Shown here one piece after another: positions 25,158-34,032 of a DNA stretch of 64,000 nt. How positions within the stretch are numbered: position 1 is the stretch's first letter; each line of letters starts with the position of its first letter. This DNA is from CALSMU01 sp965230225 (GTDB lineage Bacteria > Bacteroidota > Bacteroidia > Flavobacteriales_D > Parvicellaceae), in NCBI GenBank assembly GCA_965230225.1, contig CBDDKM010000002.1, positions 858,941 through 922,940 on the forward strand, written 5' to 3'. The position numbers and the translations under genes are program-made. A model generated the notes under the pieces. That model was given only the letters and a program-made list of their open reading frames with translations. It was not told the origin of the DNA and searched no databases.

Positions 25158-26423
25158 TCAATCTTCCCCAAACAACTCTTTTAAATCCAACTCAACAGGC
25201 TTATTCATAAACGCATGTTTTCCATCTTCATAATAACTCAGCTTAAAGCGATGTAACTCCGGAATGTATTGCATCATCTGTACATTATCCCAAAACATGT
25301 CCTCGCAATTGGAGCTATCACGTAATATTTCCCAATTTTTTTCAGCACTTATGCCTTTTCCTGTACCAACGGCATTAATCGTAGATTCATATCTGCTACA
25401 GTAGTTATTGGCGTCTTTCCTACCAATCTGATTGTTGGCAGAATACAAGTTTTGCCCAGGCAGTTGATCATCTCGTTCGGTAGATCGAATACTAATATGA
25501 GGTGCACCGGGAGCAATTTCAGCCACCATAGAAATTAAGTGATCCTCTTTCTCGGTGGAAGGAGCGATAGAGGTGATGATATACCCATCCGCATAACCCG
25601 AAGTGTTCTGCTTAATTTCGTGTTTAATGTCTTCTACATTGTGTCGACCATCTTGGTTGGGGTCCTTTTTTTCGAGCGCATCTCTTAGTGTAAACCAAAT
25701 TGGTTCGTATTGTTTCCCAAAACTTGCATTGCCGTGGTTGCCATCAATTACTACCTGCTGGAAGGCTCCTAATCCGCTTTTATTAACTCCCGAAAGAACC
25801 CCAATTTGCCCTGCATAACCCACCATCATCCAGGGTTGTTCATCTTCTTCCGAGGGGATGTGTACCACAATGGCATTGTTATTTACCAGAGCAGGTTCTG
25901 CTCCCCAGTCTACGTGGCGAGAGATAACTGATTTTCCATCCAAATCTGTTCCTCTGGTGGCTTCACCCCAGTTCATAAGACTGGAGCAACCATTTCCCAT
26001 TTGCTGAAACTGGTATGCAAAGCCAAACACATCCAACAAACTGTTGAACAGAATCAAGTCCCATTCGTCCATTTCGTCTACATCAATACCGGCGGCTTTC
26101 ATGCCCTCCAGCATTGCTTTAGCTTCTGTTAGGTATTTCTCCTCTATTTTAAAACTTTCGGGGCTTTTAACGAGCTTTTTAGCCATGGAGTAGTACTTAC
26201 CCAGGTAAGGTTGAGCATAGCCTGTATAAGCTTCTTCAATTTCCTCGGCCATCAGGTAACCATAAGCAAAACCACGTTCTTCGTGTGTACCCCAAACCTT
26301 AATCACTTTTAAATGATCGTTAGTTTGCACCACTGTTCCGTTAACTTCCACTTCTTCTGCCTGATTGCAGGAGAAAGCAGTTATCAATAAAAAACACGAT
26401 AAGAAAACTGTAAGGCTTTTCAT
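25158..26423 (-). CDS. C45-family (acyl-CoA:6-APA acyltransferase-like) lipoprotein
   Basis: Start chosen at ATG 26423 (MKSLTVFLSCFLLITAFSC), which gives a lipobox ending in Cys19. The 421-residue protein has an N-terminal helical part (KVWGTHEERGFAYGYLMAEE) and the Ntn-hydrolase segment with the candidate autocatalytic Cys in GNGCSSLMNWGEATRGTDLD (about residue 150). ISRHVDWG and HIPSEEDEQPWMMVGYAGQI follow, as in C45 and phospholipase-B-like proteins. Such enzymes cleave themselves before Cys and hydrolyse amides. The substrate is unknown; envelope location is inferred from the lipobox. It is monocistronic, flanked by non-coding DNA and metG. Confidence 0.75.
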   Translation of the reverse strand: MKSLTVFLSCFLLITAFSCNQAEEVEVNGTVVQTNDHLKVIKVWGTHEERGFAYGYLMAEEIEEAYTGYAQPYLGKYYSMAKKLVKSPESFKIEEKYLTEAKAMLEGMKAAGIDVDEMDEWDLILFNSLLDVFGFAYQFQQMGNGCSSLMNWGEATRGTDLDGKSVISRHVDWGAEPALVNNNAIVVHIPSEEDEQPWMMVGYAGQIGVLSGVNKSGLGAFQQVVIDGNHGNASFGKQYEPIWFTLRDALEKKDPNQDGRHNVEDIKHEIKQNTSGYADGYIITSIAPSTEKEDHLISMVAEIAPGAPHISIRSTERDDQLPGQNLYSANNQIGRKDANNYCSRYESTINAVGTGKGISAEKNWEILRDSSNCEDMFWDNVQMMQYIPELHRFKLSYYEDGKHAFMNKPVELDLKELFGED

Positions 26424-26531
26424 TACGACTATTCTACTCATAGGATCACGTTTCTAATGTAACAACAATTGGTTACAAAAGTTACGCCATAAGCTCCTAA
26501 AGCCCTTATTTAACAAAGTTTAAGAGAGTGT

Positions 26532-28592
26532 TTACCTCACTTCGCCACCAGCTTCCATTTCTCTGGTAGGAGAAACAAATGCTAATTTACCTTCTGCGTT
26601 TTCAGCCATTAAGATCATCCCTTGAGACTCTACTCCTCTAATTTTTCTTGGAGCAAGGTTCATCAGGATAGATACCTTCTGTCCAACAACATCTTCTGGT
26701 TGGTAGTGCTCTGCGATTCCGGAAACCACGGTTCTGGTATCTAAACCGGTGTTTACAGTAAGTTTTAGCAATTTATCTGCTTTCTTAACCTTCTCAGCAC
26801 TAACAATTTCACCCACTCTAATGTCCATTTTCATGAAATCATCAAAGGCAATTTCTTCCTTCATTGGAGGAAAATTGTTTTCCTCTTCTCCTGCCGAGTG
26901 AAGCTTTTCAATCTGCGTTTCAATGGCATCGTCTTCGATTTTGCTAAATAGAATTTCAGCCTTGTTAATCACATGCCCAGCCGCCAGCAATTCATCGCTT
27001 CCTGCGCTTTCCCATTTAAGCGTATCAATTCCAAGCATGTTTACCAATTTAGCAGCAGTAAACGGTAAGAAAGGTTCGAATACCACCGAAAGGTTAGCAG
27101 TAATTTGCAACGCAATGTTCATGATAGTTTTTACGCGCTCTGGATCAGTTTTGATCAGTTTCCATGGCTCTGTATCCGCCAGGTATTTATTACCCATTCT
27201 AGCCAAGTTCATGGCCTCTGCCTGAGCTTCTCTAAAACGGTATGCTTCTATAGATTTAGCAATAGAACCAGGGAATTCTTTCAACTTAGATAAAATCTCC
27301 TGATCGTAATCAGTGGTTTCTCCGCGGGCAGGAACCTCTCCATTGTAGTATTTATGGGTAAGTACCAAAGCACGGTTTACAAAGTTCCCGAAAATAGCAG
27401 CTAACTCATTATTGTTTCTCGCCTGAAAATCTTTCCAGGAGAAGTCACTGTCTTTATTTTCTGGTGCAATAGCACATAAAGTATATCTCAACGGATCTTG
27501 TTGCCCTTCAAAATCTTCCAGGTATTCATGCCCCCAAACAGCCCAGTTTCTGGAAGTACTTAGTTTCTTTCCCTCCAGGTTTAAGAACTCGTTGGCCGGT
27601 ACATTATCTGGTAGTACGTGATCTCCAAAAAGCTTTAGAATAATCGGGAATATAATACAGTGGAAAACAATATTATCCTTAGCCAAAAAGTGAACTAGTT
27701 TAGTATCCTGATCTTTCCAGTAAGGCTCCCAGTCTATTCCTTTGTCCTTGGCCCATTGCCTGGTGGCAGAAATATATCCCAATGGAGCATCAAACCAAAC
27801 ATACAGCACTTTTCCGTCTGCACCTTCAACAGGTACTTTTACACCCCAATCAAGATCACGGGTCATAGCACGTGGTTTTAACCCGGCATTGATCCAGCTC
27901 ATGCACTGTCCAATTACCTGATTTCTCCACTCCTTAGGATAGTGATGCTGAACTCCATCTAATTTTCCATTCTCAATCCAGTCTTTGATCCATTCTTCGT
28001 GTTCGTCCATTGGTAAGTACCAGTGAGTAGTCTCCCTCAAGCTAGGTTTCTTACCACTCAAAGTAGAAATTGGATTAATCAAATCCAGTGGACTTAAGTC
28101 GGAACCACATTTTTCGCACTGATCTCCATAAGCTCCTACGTTACCACATTTTGGGCACTCTCCGGTAATGTATCGATCTGCTAAAAATTGGTTGTATTCT
28201 TCGTCGTAGTATTGTTGTGTTACTTTCTTAGTAAAAACGTCCTTATCGTTTAACAGTTTAAAGTAATCAGCTGCGGTTTCTTTGTGCAAGTCAGAAGAAG
28301 TTCTGTGATAGATGTCAAAACTTACTCCTAGTTTTTTAAATACTTCGGTATTGATGGAGTGGTACTTATCTACAATTTCCTGGGGAGTAGTACCTTCCTT
28401 TTTAGCCCTTAAAGTAATGGCTGCTCCGTGCTCATCCGACCCACAAATAAACGCTACATCTCTTCCATTCGATCTTAAAAATCGAGCGTAAATATCACTC
28501 GGAATGTAAACACCAGCAAGGTGTCCAAGGTGTAAAGGTCCGTTTGCGTAAGGAAGTGCAGCAGTTACAGTATATCTTTTTGGATTGTCCAT
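26532..28592 (-). CDS. metG: Methionyl-tRNA synthetase
   Basis: A 686-residue protein from ATG 28592 (MDNPKRYTVTAALPYANGPL); an upstream in-frame extension of 28 residues lacks homology features. It charges tRNA(Met) with methionine in the cytoplasm. The HIGH signature is HLGH at residues 21-24, the zinc knuckle is CPKCGNVGAYGDQCEKCG at about 145-162, and the KMSKS loop is KKLSTSRNW near 345. A C-terminal tRNA-binding (Trbp111/EMAP-like) domain starts near residue 580 (FDDFMKMDIRVGEIV) and ends with VSPTREMEAGGEVR. Length and domains fit the long dimeric form. Confidence 0.97.
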   Translation of the reverse strand: MDNPKRYTVTAALPYANGPLHLGHLAGVYIPSDIYARFLRSNGRDVAFICGSDEHGAAITLRAKKEGTTPQEIVDKYHSINTEVFKKLGVSFDIYHRTSSDLHKETAADYFKLLNDKDVFTKKVTQQYYDEEYNQFLADRYITGECPKCGNVGAYGDQCEKCGSDLSPLDLINPISTLSGKKPSLRETTHWYLPMDEHEEWIKDWIENGKLDGVQHHYPKEWRNQVIGQCMSWINAGLKPRAMTRDLDWGVKVPVEGADGKVLYVWFDAPLGYISATRQWAKDKGIDWEPYWKDQDTKLVHFLAKDNIVFHCIIFPIILKLFGDHVLPDNVPANEFLNLEGKKLSTSRNWAVWGHEYLEDFEGQQDPLRYTLCAIAPENKDSDFSWKDFQARNNNELAAIFGNFVNRALVLTHKYYNGEVPARGETTDYDQEILSKLKEFPGSIAKSIEAYRFREAQAEAMNLARMGNKYLADTEPWKLIKTDPERVKTIMNIALQITANLSVVFEPFLPFTAAKLVNMLGIDTLKWESAGSDELLAAGHVINKAEILFSKIEDDAIETQIEKLHSAGEEENNFPPMKEEIAFDDFMKMDIRVGEIVSAEKVKKADKLLKLTVNTGLDTRTVVSGIAEHYQPEDVVGQKVSILMNLAPRKIRGVESQGMILMAENAEGKLAFVSPTREMEAGGEVR

Positions 28593-28635
28593 CGAAGTAT
28601 TATTAATAAATTTACCAACGGGTAAAATTGAAGCG

Positions 28636-28643
28636 CAAAGATA
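28636..28643 (-). promoter_or_regulatory. -7 element of metG
   Basis: On the minus strand the sequence reads TATCTTTG, an exact TAnnTTTG, 43 bases upstream of the metG ATG at 28592. This supports the shorter start. No clear -33 element was seen. Confidence 0.5.
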
Positions 28644-28700
28644 GTTTTTGAAATGTGATTTTAGAAACATTTCCAAGCGAAACGCCTAAAACAAAATTAC

Positions 28701-29603
28701 ATGAACACCTTAACCGTTCCACCGGCATTAAAATCCGGAGATAAAGTAGCCTTAATTTCCACTGCCAGAAAAATTGATCCCGATCATTTGGAGGGTGCTG
28801 TTAACCAACTTAAAAAATGGGGATTAGAGGCAATAGAGGGAGAAAGTTTGAGAGCTGAACAAAATCAATTTTGTGGCTCCGATTTGCAGCGTGCTGCCGA
28901 TTTACAATGGGCCATTAATGACCCTGAAATTAAAGCGATCATTTGCTTCCGTGGAGGATATGGAACAGTTAGAATTTTGGATAAGGTAGATTTTACTCCG
29001 CTTTCCATACAGCCTAAGTGGATTTGTGGATATAGCGATGTAACCGCACTTCACAATAAATTACATGGCGTTTGTGGACTACAAAGCTTGCACTCTACTA
29101 TGCCTGTTAATTTTGGAACCAACACCCCCGAAGCCTTAGATAGCTTTAAAAAAGCTTTGTTTGGAGAGTCTTATTCCATCGAAATAATGGGGGATCAAAG
29201 AAACCGAATAGGAAATGCCGAAGGACAATTGGTGGGAGGTAATCTTTCGATGTTGTATAGCCTTTCAGGCACTAAATATGACCTGGATACCACCGATAAA
29301 ATTCTTTTTATAGAGGATTTAGATGAGTACCTCTATCACATAGATAGAATAATGTGGAACCTAAAATTGTCTGGTAAACTGGAAAATCTGGCTGGGCTAG
29401 TGGTTGGAGGAATGACCGATATGCACGATAACGACACACCGTTCGGAAAGGATGCTGTGGAGATTATTTTGGATGCTGTAAAGGATTATCACTTTCCGGT
29501 GTGCTTTAACTTTCCTTGCGGACACATTGACGACAATCGTACTTTGATTCTTGGAAAAAAGGTAAGGTTAGATGTTGGATTTACGGTGGAAATCTGTTTC
29601 TAA
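28701..29603 (+). CDS. ldcA: Muramoyltetrapeptide (LD-)carboxypeptidase, S66 family
   Basis: A 300-residue cytoplasmic enzyme that removes the terminal D-alanine from murein tetrapeptides during cell-wall recycling. The nucleophile Ser lies in CGYSDVTALHN (about residue 113), the acidic member in LFIEDLDEYLYHIDRIMW (about 210) and the His in CGHIDDNRTLILG near the end. The N-terminus LKSGDKVALISTARKI and FRGGYGTVRILDKVDF are typical. The gene is divergent from metG and ends at a terminator shared with the DUF4412 gene. Confidence 0.92.
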   Translation: MNTLTVPPALKSGDKVALISTARKIDPDHLEGAVNQLKKWGLEAIEGESLRAEQNQFCGSDLQRAADLQWAINDPEIKAIICFRGGYGTVRILDKVDFTPLSIQPKWICGYSDVTALHNKLHGVCGLQSLHSTMPVNFGTNTPEALDSFKKALFGESYSIEIMGDQRNRIGNAEGQLVGGNLSMLYSLSGTKYDLDTTDKILFIEDLDEYLYHIDRIMWNLKLSGKLENLAGLVVGGMTDMHDNDTPFGKDAVEIILDAVKDYHFPVCFNFPCGHIDDNRTLILGKKVRLDVGFTVEICF

Positions 29604-29611
29604 AGCATAAA

Positions 29612-29637
29612 AAAGGCCTCAGTAAACTGAAGCCTTT
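29612..29637. terminator. Bidirectional terminator between ldcA and the DUF4412 gene
   Basis: AAAGGCCTCAGT (29612-29623) pairs with ACTGAAGCCTTT (29626-29637) with one G-T or C-A position, tails A-rich on the left and T-rich on the right. Confidence 0.8.
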
Positions 29638-29658
29638 CTCATTTATATCAAGTTGATT

Positions 29659-30297
29659 TTATCTTTCAAACTTAGTGTATCCAGCAGGTACCTCAAATAA
29701 AGCTTGCTTAAGATCTTTATCAGAAACTTTAGTAGCTTTCAATTCAGAAACTACGTCTCCGCTAGAAAGGATGTACTCTGTACTAAGCATTGGAAAGTGT
29801 CCTGCAACACCATCAATCTTTAAGTAGTACATGGCTTGTTTCTCTTTTCTGTTTAATGTTTTAAGCATTGGAATAAAGAAGTTGTACTCTCCTTTTGTAA
29901 TCCAGTAAACAATTTTTCTATCCTCTGCTTTGTTAGTTACCACATACTCGTAGCATTTGTAACCAAGAACTTCTTTAGATTTTCCGGTTTTCTTAACATC
30001 TACACTCAACTCAGCAGCTGGTCTTCTGTTAGGAGCTTCCATGTAAAGTTTTCTTTCAGGACTCAAAGCGTATACCTTGTTTTCCTTTAAATCCATTAGC
30101 TGGATTCCATCAATCGCTCCATCATCACTAACTTCTTCTACTCTAACCTTGTCACCTTTCACATAGTACTTGTAGTTTACGTGAATGTTCCCTTTGGTTT
30201 TTTCAAATTTTATTTCTCCTTGAAACTGAGCAAAAGAGCTTACGGTTAATCCGATTGCAAGAAGTGATAGGGATATTTTCGATACAATATTTTTCAT
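29659..30297 (-). CDS. Secreted DUF4412-type protein
   Basis: Start chosen at ATG 30297 (MKNIVSKISLSLLAIGLTVS), giving a signal peptide ending near SFAQ; three upstream codons are not needed. The 212-residue mature-type sequence includes FQGEIKFEKTKGNIHVNYKY, VKGDKVRVEEV, and LGYKCYEYVVTNKAEDRKIV, which match the DUF4412 family, known from Bacteroidota envelope proteins with a beta-rich LolA-like look. The domain is linked in the literature to periplasmic lipid or lipoprotein handling only by fold resemblance, so function remains unknown. It is a single gene. Confidence 0.72.
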   Translation of the reverse strand: MKNIVSKISLSLLAIGLTVSSFAQFQGEIKFEKTKGNIHVNYKYYVKGDKVRVEEVSDDGAIDGIQLMDLKENKVYALSPERKLYMEAPNRRPAAELSVDVKKTGKSKEVLGYKCYEYVVTNKAEDRKIVYWITKGEYNFFIPMLKTLNRKEKQAMYYLKIDGVAGHFPMLSTEYILSSGDVVSELKATKVSDKDLKQALFEVPAGYTKFER

Positions 30298-30391
30298 GTT
30301 TATCAATTTCTAAAAAAGTTCGACTAAGATACAAAATTTATAGTTAAAGTTGTATTTTTTACCGAGTTAACCAAGATTCATACCAAATAGA

Positions 30392-30757
30392 ATGAAGACT
30401 ACCCAAAGTACAGGAAGAAGTGGAGAAAATATAACAGTCAATTACCTTCAAAAGAATGGTTATACTATTCTGGAAAGGAATTGGAGGTACCTTAAATCGG
30501 AGGTGGATATAATTGCTTCCAATAAAGAGTGGGTTGTATTTGTGGAAGTAAAAACCAGAAGCTCTGATCAATTTGGTAACCCTGAAGACTTCGTAACCGA
30601 CAAACAGCAAAAAATGATCATCAATGCCGCTCAGGAATACATCGAGCGAAATGACATTGATTTAGAAGCGAGGTTTGATATTGTAGCCATTGTTGAAAAG
30701 GGCGGAAAGCATAGCATAGAGCACTTCGAAGAAGCTTTTTATCCAACTTTATATTGA
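30392..30757 (+). CDS. yraN: YraN family (UPF0102) endonuclease-like protein
   Basis: A 121-residue protein with the full YraN pattern: GRSGENITVNYLQKNGYTIL, then WRYLKSEVDIIASNKEWVVF, then EVKTRSS with the Holliday-resolvase-like E-D-ExK acidic set, and PEDFVTDKQQKMIINAAQEY. The fold is that of restriction-endonuclease-like nucleases. Its biological role is not well defined. It lies 64 bases before a pseudouridine synthase gene on the same strand. Confidence 0.92.
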   Translation: MKTTQSTGRSGENITVNYLQKNGYTILERNWRYLKSEVDIIASNKEWVVFVEVKTRSSDQFGNPEDFVTDKQQKMIINAAQEYIERNDIDLEARFDIVAIVEKGGKHSIEHFEEAFYPTLY

Positions 30758-30821
30758 GGGTTCCATAATCTTTTCCGACTTTTGCAGTCATCCTGTCGTG
30801 AGGATAGTATAAAGCAATAGC

Positions 30822-31661
30822 ATGAAAAGACATTCTGAAGGACCAAGAAGAAAGAGGTCTAACCAAGGAAAACCTTTTAAGAAGAAAGGTAAGGGAACTG
30901 GAGAGAAAAGAACTACTCAACCAAGTAAAGAATCCGAAAACGGTACTAGATTAAACAAGTATTTAGCTAACGCCGGAGTTTGCTCCCGTCGTGAAGCGGA
31001 TAAACTTATTGCCAATGGCGAAGTAAAAGTGAATGGCGAAGTGGTTGCTGAAATGGGGTTCAAAGTACAACCTGGCGATGAAGTAAGGCATTTAGGTAAG
31101 CTATTAAAGAAAGAACGCTTTAAATATTTGTTGCTCAATAAACCGAAAGATTGTATCTCTACAGTTAGCGATGAGCAAGGAAGGAGAACCGTGATGGACC
31201 TAATTGACGGAGCTTGCCCGGAGAGAGTTTATCCGGTAGGTAGATTGGATAGAAACACCACAGGGTTATTATTGTTTACCAACGATGGAGACCTAACTAA
31301 AAAGCTAACTCACCCTAGTTATAACGTCAGAAAAACCTATAATGTAGAGTTCGAAAAAGGAGTGTCTGAAGAACACCTTAACCAACTAGTAAAAGGAGTA
31401 GAGTTAGAAGATGGTTTTTCTAAATTCGACAAAGCTGAATTTGGAGAAAATGGTCATAACCATAAAATAGTTGTGGTAGATATCCACTCTGGAAAGAACA
31501 GAATTGTAAGAAGAATGTTCGAACACCTTGGTTACGAAGTAAAGAAACTAGACAGGGTTTATTTTGCTGGTTTAACCAAAGGAAAGTTAAACAGAGGGAA
31601 ATGGCGTTTTCTGGATAAAAAAGAAGTAGGTTTCTTAAAAACAGCAGCTAAAAAGGATTAG
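30822..31661 (+). CDS. rluB: 23S rRNA pseudouridine synthase of the RsuA/RluB type
   Basis: A 279-residue protein. A basic, disordered N-terminus (RRKRSNQGKPFKKKGKGTGE) precedes an S4 RNA-binding domain (RLNKYLANAGVCSRREADKL, about residues 43-100). The catalytic domain holds VGRLDRNTTGLLLFTNDGDL with the invariant Asp, and HSGKNRIVRRMFEHLGYEV. It converts uridine to pseudouridine in rRNA; the target site (RluB-like U2605 versus RsuA-like) cannot be fixed by eye. Its stop overlaps the end of the convergent rnc gene by 4 bases. Confidence 0.9.
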   Translation: MKRHSEGPRRKRSNQGKPFKKKGKGTGEKRTTQPSKESENGTRLNKYLANAGVCSRREADKLIANGEVKVNGEVVAEMGFKVQPGDEVRHLGKLLKKERFKYLLLNKPKDCISTVSDEQGRRTVMDLIDGACPERVYPVGRLDRNTTGLLLFTNDGDLTKKLTHPSYNVRKTYNVEFEKGVSEEHLNQLVKGVELEDGFSKFDKAEFGENGHNHKIVVVDIHSGKNRIVRRMFEHLGYEVKKLDRVYFAGLTKGKLNRGKWRFLDKKEVGFLKTAAKKD

Positions 31662-32380
31662 TCCTTCTTTAATTTTTCGAGCACCATGCGGGCAGCTTCT
31701 TGTTCTGCTACTCTTTTGGATTGCCCAATGGCAGATTCCTGAAGTTCATCGTTGATAAAAATACCCATGGTAAACTGTAGTTTACCTTTTACTTTCTCTT
31801 CTTTAAGCTGCCTGAACTCGAGATTGAGCTTATTTTTCTGAGAGTGTATGAGCAATTTACTCTTAAAATCGATGTCTGTTTTTTCAAGAGCTTCCAAATC
31901 AATGTAAGGAATCAACACTCTTTCAATCAACACTTTCTTGGTTACTTTATACCCTTTGTCGAGGTATATAGCACCAAACAGGGCTTCAAATACATTACCT
32001 AGCAGGGATTTAAATATGGCATTGTTTTTCTGGTACTGAATAAGTGGTTCTATGCCAGTTTTTTCTCCAAGATGATTCAAGCTCTTACGGCTAACTATTT
32101 TGGATTTCATTTGGGTTAGAAACCCCTCTGGCTTGTGTGGGAACTTCTCAAACAAGTATTCCGAAACAATGGTTCCAATAACAGAGTCACCAAGAAACTC
32201 CAGACGCTCGTTACTTTCTTTAAAACCTTGTTCGTTTACTTTGGCTACAGACTTGTGTTTAAACGCACGGATGTACACCTCGGTATTCTTAGGTCGAATA
32301 CCAAAAGATTTTCGTACAAAGGCTAGTAGTTCGGGATTTTCCGGGTGAGATTTAGTTCCGAATACCAGCAGTTTAGCCAT
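31658..32380 (-). CDS. rnc: Ribonuclease III
   Basis: A 240-residue double-strand RNA endonuclease for rRNA and mRNA processing. The signature is NERLEFLGDSVIGTIVSEYL (about residues 58-77) and the second acidic set is GNVFEALFGAIYLDKG. The C-terminal 70 residues are a double-stranded RNA-binding domain (KSKLLIHSQKNKLNLEFRQL, then QSKRVAEQEAARMVLEKLKK). It starts 5 bases after the fabF stop, so acpP-fabF-rnc form one operon, an order conserved in Bacteroidota. Confidence 0.96.
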   Translation of the reverse strand: MAKLLVFGTKSHPENPELLAFVRKSFGIRPKNTEVYIRAFKHKSVAKVNEQGFKESNERLEFLGDSVIGTIVSEYLFEKFPHKPEGFLTQMKSKIVSRKSLNHLGEKTGIEPLIQYQKNNAIFKSLLGNVFEALFGAIYLDKGYKVTKKVLIERVLIPYIDLEALEKTDIDFKSKLLIHSQKNKLNLEFRQLKEEKVKGKLQFTMGIFINDELQESAIGQSKRVAEQEAARMVLEKLKKD

Positions 32381-32385
32381 GAAAT

Positions 32386-33639
32386 TTATTCAGTGTATTT
32401 CTTAACGATTACAGAAGTATTGTGCCCTCCAAATCCGAATGTGTTACTCAATGCAGCATTAACTGTTCTTTTTTGAGCTTTATTGAAAGTGAAGTTCAAA
32501 TTGTAATCAATGTTTTCGTCCTCGTGTTCGAAGTTAATGGTTGGAGGAACAATGTCTTCCTGAACCGCTTTAACACATGCAATAGCCTCAATAGCTCCGG
32601 CAGCACCAAGTAAATGACCGGTCATAGATTTTGTTGAGCTAATGTTAATGTTGTAAGCGTGATCTCCGAATACTTTTTGAATGGCTTTTGTTTCTGCGAT
32701 GTCTCCAAGTGGAGTAGAAGTTCCATGAACATTTACATAATCAATGTCTTCCGGACTCATTCCTGCATCAGAAATAGCCAATTCCATTACTTTAGAAGCT
32801 CCAATTCCGTCTGGGTGTGGAGCAGTAATGTGGTGAGCATCTGCCGTTAAACCTCCACCTACAACTTCTGCGTAGATTTTAGCTCCTCTGGCTTTAGCAT
32901 GCTCTAATTCTTCTAAAATCAAACATCCCGATCCTTCACCAAGGATGAAACCATCACGAGTTGCATCGAATGGTCTGGATGCTGTTTCAGGAGAATCATT
33001 TCTTTTAGATAGAGCTTGAAGAGCGTTAAACCCTCCAATTCCTGCTTCGTTAACTGCTGCTTCAGATCCTCCGGTAACAATAATGTCTGATTTACCAAGT
33101 TGGATGTGCATTAAAGCATCAATCATGGCATTTGTAGAAGATGCACAAGCAGATACAGTAACGTAGTTAGGTCCTCTTAATCCGTATTTGATCGAAATAT
33201 GCCCTGCAGCAATATCTACAATCATTTTAGGGATAAAGAAAGGATTGAATCGAGGAGTTCCGTCTCCTGTAGCAAAATTACCACATTCGTCCTGGAATGT
33301 TTTTAGTCCTCCAATTCCCGATCCCCAAATAACTCCAGCTCTATCCAGATCAATTTTTTCCAGATCAAGCCCTGAGTCTTCCATTGCTTCAGCAGCAGTG
33401 GCCATAGCATACTGTGAAAAGAGGTCCAGTTTACGAACCTCTTTTCTATGCATAAAGTTTGTTGCATCGAAGCCTTTTACTTCGCAAGCAAATTGAGTTT
33501 TAAACTTAGAGGCGTCAAAGTGTGTAATTGGTGCACAGCCGCTAACTCCATTAATAAGATTGTTCCAATACTCATCTAAAGAATTTCCGATTGGGGTCAA
33601 AGCCCCCATTCCTGTAACTACTACACGTCTCTTTTCCAT
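32386..33639 (-). CDS. fabF: 3-oxoacyl-[acyl-carrier-protein] synthase II
   Basis: A 417-residue condensing enzyme of fatty-acid elongation. The catalytic Cys is in VTVSACASSTNAM (residue 165), with the two His in VHGTSTPLGD (about 306) and TKSMTGHLLGAAG (about 341). The N-terminus MEKRRVVVTGMGALTPIGNS and the end TFGFGGHNTSVIVKKY are typical. It works with the acyl carrier protein encoded 31 bases upstream. Confidence 0.97.
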   Translation of the reverse strand: MEKRRVVVTGMGALTPIGNSLDEYWNNLINGVSGCAPITHFDASKFKTQFACEVKGFDATNFMHRKEVRKLDLFSQYAMATAAEAMEDSGLDLEKIDLDRAGVIWGSGIGGLKTFQDECGNFATGDGTPRFNPFFIPKMIVDIAAGHISIKYGLRGPNYVTVSACASSTNAMIDALMHIQLGKSDIIVTGGSEAAVNEAGIGGFNALQALSKRNDSPETASRPFDATRDGFILGEGSGCLILEELEHAKARGAKIYAEVVGGGLTADAHHITAPHPDGIGASKVMELAISDAGMSPEDIDYVNVHGTSTPLGDIAETKAIQKVFGDHAYNINISSTKSMTGHLLGAAGAIEAIACVKAVQEDIVPPTINFEHEDENIDYNLNFTFNKAQKRTVNAALSNTFGFGGHNTSVIVKKYTE

Positions 33640-33670
33640 AGTAATACCTCTAGGTTAAAATAAATTTGTC

Positions 33671-33904
33671 TTACTTGTTCTCTTCAATGTAAGAGATTGC
33701 TTCTCCAACAGTTCCAATTTTCTCTGCCTGGTCATCTGGGATAGCAATATTGAATTCTTTTTCGAATTCCATAATAAGTTCTACTGTATCCAATGAGTCT
33801 GCACCCAAGTCGTTAGTAAAACTTGCTTCAGGAGTAACTTCTCCCTCGTCTACACCCAATTTATCTACGATAATTGAGATAACTCTTGATTTAACGTCTG
33901 ACAT
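33671..33904 (-). CDS. acpP: Acyl carrier protein
   Basis: A 77-residue acidic protein from ATG 33904 (MSDVKSRVISII); an in-frame upstream extension of 11 residues is rejected because the family starts here. The phosphopantetheine attachment site is Ser37 in DLGADSLDTVELIMEFE. It carries growing acyl chains for FabF. First gene of the acpP-fabF-rnc operon. Confidence 0.97.
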   Translation of the reverse strand: MSDVKSRVISIIVDKLGVDEGEVTPEASFTNDLGADSLDTVELIMEFEKEFNIAIPDDQAEKIGTVGEAISYIEENK

Positions 33905-33934
33905 TTTTTTTGTTTTTATGGTTAATTCAGCCTG

Positions 33935-33942
33935 CAAATAAA
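33935..33942 (-). promoter_or_regulatory. Near-consensus -7 element of acpP
   Basis: On the minus strand the sequence reads TTTATTTG, matching TAnnTTTG at five of six fixed positions, about 30 bases upstream of the acpP ATG. Moderate evidence. Confidence 0.4.
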
Positions 33943-34032
33943 ATACATTTCACTTACCCCACAAAATTCTTTTCATGAATTTCGATTAAAGTTGACTCTT
34001 AACCTGATTAGTATTATTAATAATTATGATGC